From assembly GCA_903850725.1 (NCBI GenBank), contig CAINMG010000062.1, positions 1-17,692 on the forward strand: 17,692 nucleotides of DNA, given 5' to 3'. Every line of letters begins with the position of its first letter. Position 1 is the first letter of the stretch. Positions 14,439-17,692 of the stretch are shown here, one piece after another. Under the pieces are notes generated by a model. That model was not told the origin of the DNA and ran no database searches. It saw nothing but the letters and a program-made list of their open reading frames with translations. Source of the DNA: Candidatus Staskawiczbacteria bacterium (GTDB taxonomy: Bacteria; Patescibacteriota; Minisyncoccia; Minisyncoccales; Staskawiczbacteraceae). A program made the translations under genes and the position numbers.

Positions 14439-16615
14439 TTGAATTAAAAGATTATCAAAAACAAGCAGTAGAAAATCTGCATAGAAAAATTGAAAACTCT
14501 TTAAGGTCTGCTGACCCCGAAGTAGTTATTTTTCAAGCTCCCACTGGCTCTGGTAAAACAGTGATGGTTTCTGAATTGCTCAAAGAGCTGGTTTCAAAAA
14601 GAGAAGACGACAAAAAGTTTTCTTTTGTTTGGGTTTCTGTAAGAATGTTACACGAGCAAAGTAAAGAAAAATTAGAAAGCTATTATCAAGACGATAGGGC
14701 CTTAAAATGTTCGTATTTTGAAGATTTGGAAGACCGAAAAATTGGCGAGAATGAAATTTTATTTATCAATTGGCACAGCATAAACAAAAAGGATATAAGC
14801 ATTTTTATTAGAGAAAATGAGCAAGACAATAATTTAAGTAGTGTGATTAAAAACACCAAAGAAGACGGCAGAACTATTATTTTAATTATTGACGAAAGCC
14901 ATCATACTGCAAACTCCGAAAAGTCAAAAGAACTTATTGAGATTATAAGCCCAAAAATTACGCTTGAAGTTTCGGCTACACCGCACTTAACAGAAAACAT
15001 TGCCGAGATTGAAAAGGTTAGATTGTCTGATGTCAAAGCAGAAGAAATGATTAAGTCTGAAATTTCAGTAAATCCCGAATTTCTTGATGTTAAAATTGGC
15101 ACTCAAAGCTCTGACGAAATTGTAATTAAAGAGGCCCTTAAAAAAAGAGAAGAGTTGGCTAAAATGTATAAAAATGAGGGTTCTAAAATAAACCCACTGA
15201 TGCTTATTCAGCTCCCAGACAGCAGGGCTGGTTTGATTAGCAAAAAAGAAGACATAATTAAAATTTTAGATAAAAATAAAATAACAGAAAAGAATGGCAA
15301 GCTGGCTATTTGGCTTTCAGAAGATAAATCAGAAACCTTGCCAGAAATTGAAAAGAATAATAACGAGGTTGAAGTTTTAATTTTTAAGCAAGCCATTGCT
15401 CTTGGTTGGGATTGCCCCAGAGCCTCAATCTTGGTAATTTTTAGAGAGTCAAAGAGTTTTACTTTTACAATTCAAACTATTGGCAGAATAATGAGAATGC
15501 CAGAGTTAAAATACTATTCCAAAGAACCAGAGCTAAACAAGGGATTTGTTTTTACAAATTTACCAAGCATTGAAATAACCGAAGAATACGCCAAAGATTA
15601 CATAACAATTTATGAAGCTAAAAGAGATAATAAAATTTACAAAAACATTTCTTTGCCGTCAATTTACTTAAAAAGACAAAGAGAAAGAACTCGTTTATCT
15701 GGCGAGTTTCCAAAGATATTTGATAAAATTGCAAAGGAAAATGATTTGCTAAAAAAGGTAAATCTTAAACCTTCAAAAATGATAAGCCCGATAATTGCAG
15801 ACGGCAAAATTACAGATATTGATAAATTGGGTATTATTATGCACGAAGGCACGATAGATATTGCCTTAAATGAAAAGGAACTACAAGAAAAGTTTGATAA
15901 GTTTATTGTTCAAAATTGCACGCCTTATGCTCCTGCCGATAGTAGCGATAGAATGAAAACTGCTTTATATCAATTTTTTAATAAAGAATTTAAGTTTGAA
16001 AAATACGACCCAAAAGTTCAAAGAATTATTTTAGGCAAAGAAAATGTGCAGTTGTTTGTTGATGCAATAAACTTGGCAAAAGAGAAATACAAAAAAGATG
16101 TTGTTGAAAAATTAAGTGAGAAAAGAGAACTAAAAGAAACGCCCGATTGGGAAGTGCCATTGTTTATTACTTACAATAGCCGATACAAAGCCGATATTCA
16201 GCCCCTTTCTGCTGTAAAGCCCCTTTATACCGCCAAATTAAGCGAACCAGAGCGGTTATTTATTGAGATGCTTAATAATTCAAAGCAAGTTAAATGGTGG
16301 TATAAAAATGGCGACACAGAGCTTAAATACTTTGCAGTTTTAAGAGAAGACGACCAAGCATTTTACCCAGATTTTATAATTCAATTAAAAGATGGCCAGA
16401 TTTGGATTTTAGACACAAAAGGCGATATGACCGCCAAAGATGCAAAAGAAAGGGCCGAAGCATTACAAAAATACATAAAAACACAAAACAAAAAAGGTAA
16501 AAATTTAATGGGAGGAATTGCAATTTTGAAAAATGACAGTTGGCGATATAATGACAGTGAAAAATACGAATACAACCCAAACGATTTATCCAGCTGGAAA
16601 GTGTTGGGGTTATAA
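14435..16615 (+). CDS. res: Type III restriction endonuclease subunit (Res), helicase plus nuclease
   Basis: The 726-residue protein has a Q-motif-like start (DYQKQAVENL), Walker A APTGSGKT (35-42), DESH box (153-156), SAT (180-182) and motif VI QTIGRIMRMPE (346-356), making a superfamily 2 ATPase. A C-terminal PD-(D/E)XK nuclease follows, with YPDF (D646) and LDTKG (D660, K662). It is shorter than the roughly 970-residue EcoP15I Res, but all key motifs are present, so it should be active. It would act with Mod to cut DNA after ATP-dependent communication between head-to-head sites. The ATG overlaps the mod stop. It is the last clear gene of the integrated element; the next 40 bases lead to an independent promoter. 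Confidence 0.93.
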   Translation: MIELKDYQKQAVENLHRKIENSLRSADPEVVIFQAPTGSGKTVMVSELLKELVSKREDDKKFSFVWVSVRMLHEQSKEKLESYYQDDRALKCSYFEDLEDRKIGENEILFINWHSINKKDISIFIRENEQDNNLSSVIKNTKEDGRTIILIIDESHHTANSEKSKELIEIISPKITLEVSATPHLTENIAEIEKVRLSDVKAEEMIKSEISVNPEFLDVKIGTQSSDEIVIKEALKKREELAKMYKNEGSKINPLMLIQLPDSRAGLISKKEDIIKILDKNKITEKNGKLAIWLSEDKSETLPEIEKNNNEVEVLIFKQAIALGWDCPRASILVIFRESKSFTFTIQTIGRIMRMPELKYYSKEPELNKGFVFTNLPSIEITEEYAKDYITIYEAKRDNKIYKNISLPSIYLKRQRERTRLSGEFPKIFDKIAKENDLLKKVNLKPSKMISPIIADGKITDIDKLGIIMHEGTIDIALNEKELQEKFDKFIVQNCTPYAPADSSDRMKTALYQFFNKEFKFEKYDPKVQRIILGKENVQLFVDAINLAKEKYKKDVVEKLSEKRELKETPDWEVPLFITYNSRYKADIQPLSAVKPLYTAKLSEPERLFIEMLNNSKQVKWWYKNGDTELKYFAVLREDDQAFYPDFIIQLKDGQIWILDTKGDMTAKDAKERAEALQKYIKTQNKKGKNLMGGIAILKNDSWRYNDSEKYEYNPNDLSSWKVLGL

Positions 16616-16623
16616 GTATCAGA

Positions 16624-16652
16624 TTGAAATGCGAGAAAAAATTTGTTATAAA
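16624..16652 (+). promoter_or_regulatory. Promoter of the ncRNA
   Basis: -35 TTGAAA (16624-16629), a 17-base spacer and -10 TATAAA (16647-16652). The start would be near G16659, the first base of the closing helix of the RNA. Confidence 0.7.
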
Positions 16653-16658
16653 TAAATT

Positions 16659-16842
16659 GGGGTAGTGAGAGTTGGTATTCATTGGCTTTTGCTAATGACA
16701 AAGTTGCGTAATAAGTCCGTCATCCGCCTCTGTGCGGTGGATTTGTTCAAACGGGCAAAGGGTGCGGTTAAAAACAATAGTGGCTTACGGGTATACCAAG
16801 AGTGCTACTCCAACAAAGGCCTCCCATTACTGGGAGTTTTTT
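16659..16842 (+). ncRNA. Free-standing structured ncRNA, about 184 nt, unidentified
   Basis: Its own promoter and terminator bracket a nested set of helices: 16659-16665 with 16805-16811 (one G-U), 16672-16678 with 16793-16799 (TTGGTAT/ATACCAA), hairpin 16680-16697 (7 bp, TTTT loop, one G-U), 16707-16711 with 16785-16789 (CGTAA/TTACG), 16715-16720 with 16751-16756, and 16722-16728 with 16736-16742. A purine-rich strand, 16757-16784, stays unpaired. I found no tmRNA, RNase P or SRP signature. The size fits 6S RNA, but the branched shape does not obviously match. The downstream gene has its own promoter, so a riboswitch is unlikely. A 70-codon frame here is a chance frame. Confidence 0.65.
16821..16842 (+). 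terminator. Terminator of the ncRNA
   Basis: CTCCCA TTAC TGGGAG is followed by six T; a textbook intrinsic terminator. Confidence 0.88.
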
Positions 16843-16844
16843 GT

Positions 16845-16873
16845 TTGACAAATTTAATGTTTGCTGTTAGGAT
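16845..16873 (+). promoter_or_regulatory. Promoter of the kinase-like gene
   Basis: Consensus -35 TTGACA (16845-16850), a 17-base spacer and -10 TAGGAT (16868-16873). It starts 3 bases after the ncRNA terminator, and the SD GGGAG (16901-16905) lies downstream. Confidence 0.72.
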
Positions 16874-16911
16874 ATAAGCAATTAGCTCATTTCTCACACT
16901 GGGAGAAAAAG

Positions 16912-17481
16912 ATGAAATTCAAAAATGGACGATACAGATTTGTCTTTGTTTTTCCCTCGTTGGGAATAGCAATTAAGTTTCCAGTCATCCGATTGTTCAG
17001 TGTTGCTTGGATGATTATCAGGCACATTGTGCATTTTAGGATGCGGTGCATCTATCAAGAAGCAATCGTGCCGTCAGATTGCACTTACGGATATAAGAAT
17101 TGGCTCTTTGGCGGTATTATGGCTAATTGGAGAGAGTTTGTGTTTTTCCACAAGACCAAGCATCCTTTCCTTTTGCCTACACGCTTTTCGTTCTTTGGAC
17201 TGTTCAACATTCAAACGGCTGGCGAGCCGTGCCTGATTAAGTATGTCGATTTGTGGTGTCAACTCTACGAACTTACAGACGGCAAAGTTTTTGCCGACAG
17301 CCACCACTTTGAAAATCCGAATAACTTCTGCTTCAACGGCGGTGTTCTACGGATGTTAGACTACGGGAGCAAAAGGACGCATAAAGTCATTGCGGACTTT
17401 GGGGAGAAAATTCTCAAATCTTTTGACCCGAAGTATGACTGGGAAGAAAAGAAAAAAGCCAAAGTGGCTCAAACGCAATAG
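16912..17481 (+). CDS. Small degenerate protein-kinase-like protein, unknown role
   Basis: The ATG at 16912 has GGGAG 6 bases upstream; a longer frame from 16861 would start inside the promoter. The 189-residue product has GIAIKFP near the start (K22, like the kinase beta-3 Lys). It then has TDGKVFADSHHFENPNNFCF (a D129/H131/N138 arrangement resembling a catalytic loop) and GGVLRMLDYGS (D150, like the DFG metal site). It lacks a normal N-lobe glycine loop and is short, so it is either a minimal kinase-fold protein or a pseudokinase. The fold assignment is my inference from these motifs. There is no membrane segment beyond a moderately hydrophobic 25-40. G+C is near 46%. It is monocistronic and ends at a strong terminator. 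Confidence 0.72.
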   Translation: MKFKNGRYRFVFVFPSLGIAIKFPVIRLFSVAWMIIRHIVHFRMRCIYQEAIVPSDCTYGYKNWLFGGIMANWREFVFFHKTKHPFLLPTRFSFFGLFNIQTAGEPCLIKYVDLWCQLYELTDGKVFADSHHFENPNNFCFNGGVLRMLDYGSKRTHKVIADFGEKILKSFDPKYDWEEKKKAKVAQTQ

Positions 17482-17488
17482 CATTCGG

Positions 17489-17515
17489 GGGGCTCTCGCG
17501 GGAGACCCCTTTTTT
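17489..17515 (+). terminator. Terminator of the kinase-like gene
   Basis: GGGG-C-TCTC pairs with GAGA-CCCC (one bulged C) around a 4-base loop and is followed by six T, starting 7 bases after the stop. Confidence 0.82.
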
Positions 17516-17559
17516 ATTTAGGAGATATGGTGAAAAATATAATAAACAAATAAATAAAT

Positions 17560-17692
17560 CTAAATTTTGCCAGCGAGCTCTGGCATTTTAGTTAAATTTG
17601 GGATATAAATATAATCAGTGGACTGCTGAATAATAGTTCTAACATTGTTCACTATGTCCCGCCAAAATTGAAAATCGGAATCGGAAGCAAAA
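17560..17692 (-). CDS. C-terminal end of an unrecognised gene entering from the right
   Basis: Read on the - strand, the frame is open from the window edge (first full codon at 17691) to TAG at 17560. It gives about 43 residues including FQFWRDIVNNVRTIIQQSTD and YIYIPNLTKMPELAGKI. The composition returns to AT-rich. The piece is too short for a family. A short stem, GCCAG/CTGGC, lies in the last codons. It is convergent with the kinase-like gene. Confidence 0.5.
   Translation of the reverse strand, partial: FASDSDFQFWRDIVNNVRTIIQQSTDYIYIPNLTKMPELAGKI

Noticed and set aside
16659..16842. tmRNA, RNase P RNA or SRP RNA
   Set aside because: No tRNA-like ends or tag frame, no GAGGAAAGTC/ACAGA cores, and no SRP tetraloop domain could be found.
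16665..16877. 70-codon + strand frame after res
   Set aside because: It lies inside the structured ncRNA, runs through its terminator and the next promoter, and has no SD.
16659..16911. Transcription-attenuation riboswitch controlling the kinase-like gene
   Set aside because: A consensus promoter (16845-16873) lies after the terminator and before the gene, so the RNA and the gene are separate units. I also matched no known riboswitch core.
1..17692. CRISPR array or diversity-generating retroelement
   Set aside because: I saw no regularly spaced repeats, no Cas genes and no reverse transcriptase. Repeats are limited to the inverted ones listed.

Overview
The window looks like a chromosome segment from a candidate-phyla-radiation bacterium (Patescibacteria, probably Parcubacteria-like) carrying an integrated mobile element. 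This is inferred from very AT-rich coding sequence with few Shine-Dalgarno (SD) sites on the left, compact overlapping genes, and families that recur in such genomes (split activase/DUF2229 proteins, DUF5659, an 86-residue protein next to a serine recombinase). No rRNA or ribosomal protein is present to confirm it.

Layout. (A) 1-6411, AT-rich, all on +: the 3' part of an unrecognised gene; a promoter at 1186-1214; a tightly packed run of two DUF2229/COG3580-COG3581-type iron-sulfur proteins, a BadF/HgdC-type ATPase activase and a family 2 glycosyltransferase; then a membrane-anchored HtrA-like protease. (B) 6421-7263, clearly richer in G+C, on -: two small unknown genes with good SD sites (a two-helix membrane protein and a Cys-rich, basic-tailed protein), read away from tRNA-Ser(GCT). 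A divergent tRNA-Ser(TGA) follows on +. (C) About 7530-16620: an integrated element with a large serine recombinase, a filamentous-phage gene II (CRI)-like replication initiator, an 86-residue protein, a DUF5659-like protein, a 523-residue unknown protein, and a type III restriction-modification pair (mod, res) on +. (D) 16624-17515, again richer in G+C: a free-standing ncRNA of about 184 nt with its own promoter and terminator, then a small degenerate kinase-like protein with its own promoter, SD and terminator. The window ends in the 3' end of an AT-rich gene on -.

How it works together. The recombinase would move the element, the initiator would copy its excised circle, and the type III system would protect or stabilise it. 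The recombinase frame has no stop before the tRNA-Ser(TGA) gene and reads antisense through its terminator and the whole tRNA, which places the left junction of the element close to that tRNA.

Most notable. Two structured 5' leaders lie directly before the recombinase (- strand, about 9098-9224) and the methyltransferase (+ strand, about 12654-12827). Each has a -10 element just before its 5' arm, a long terminal helix, the 9-mer CTTTCGGGG and the 11-mer ATAGCTCCGTT, and a second helix that captures the bases just before the start codon. Their non-Watson-Crick pairs are mainly G-U in the sense strand only, which points to RNA. They may be a shared translational switch for the two enzymes of the element that act on DNA. 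The ncRNA in D is a second candidate for an undescribed structured RNA.
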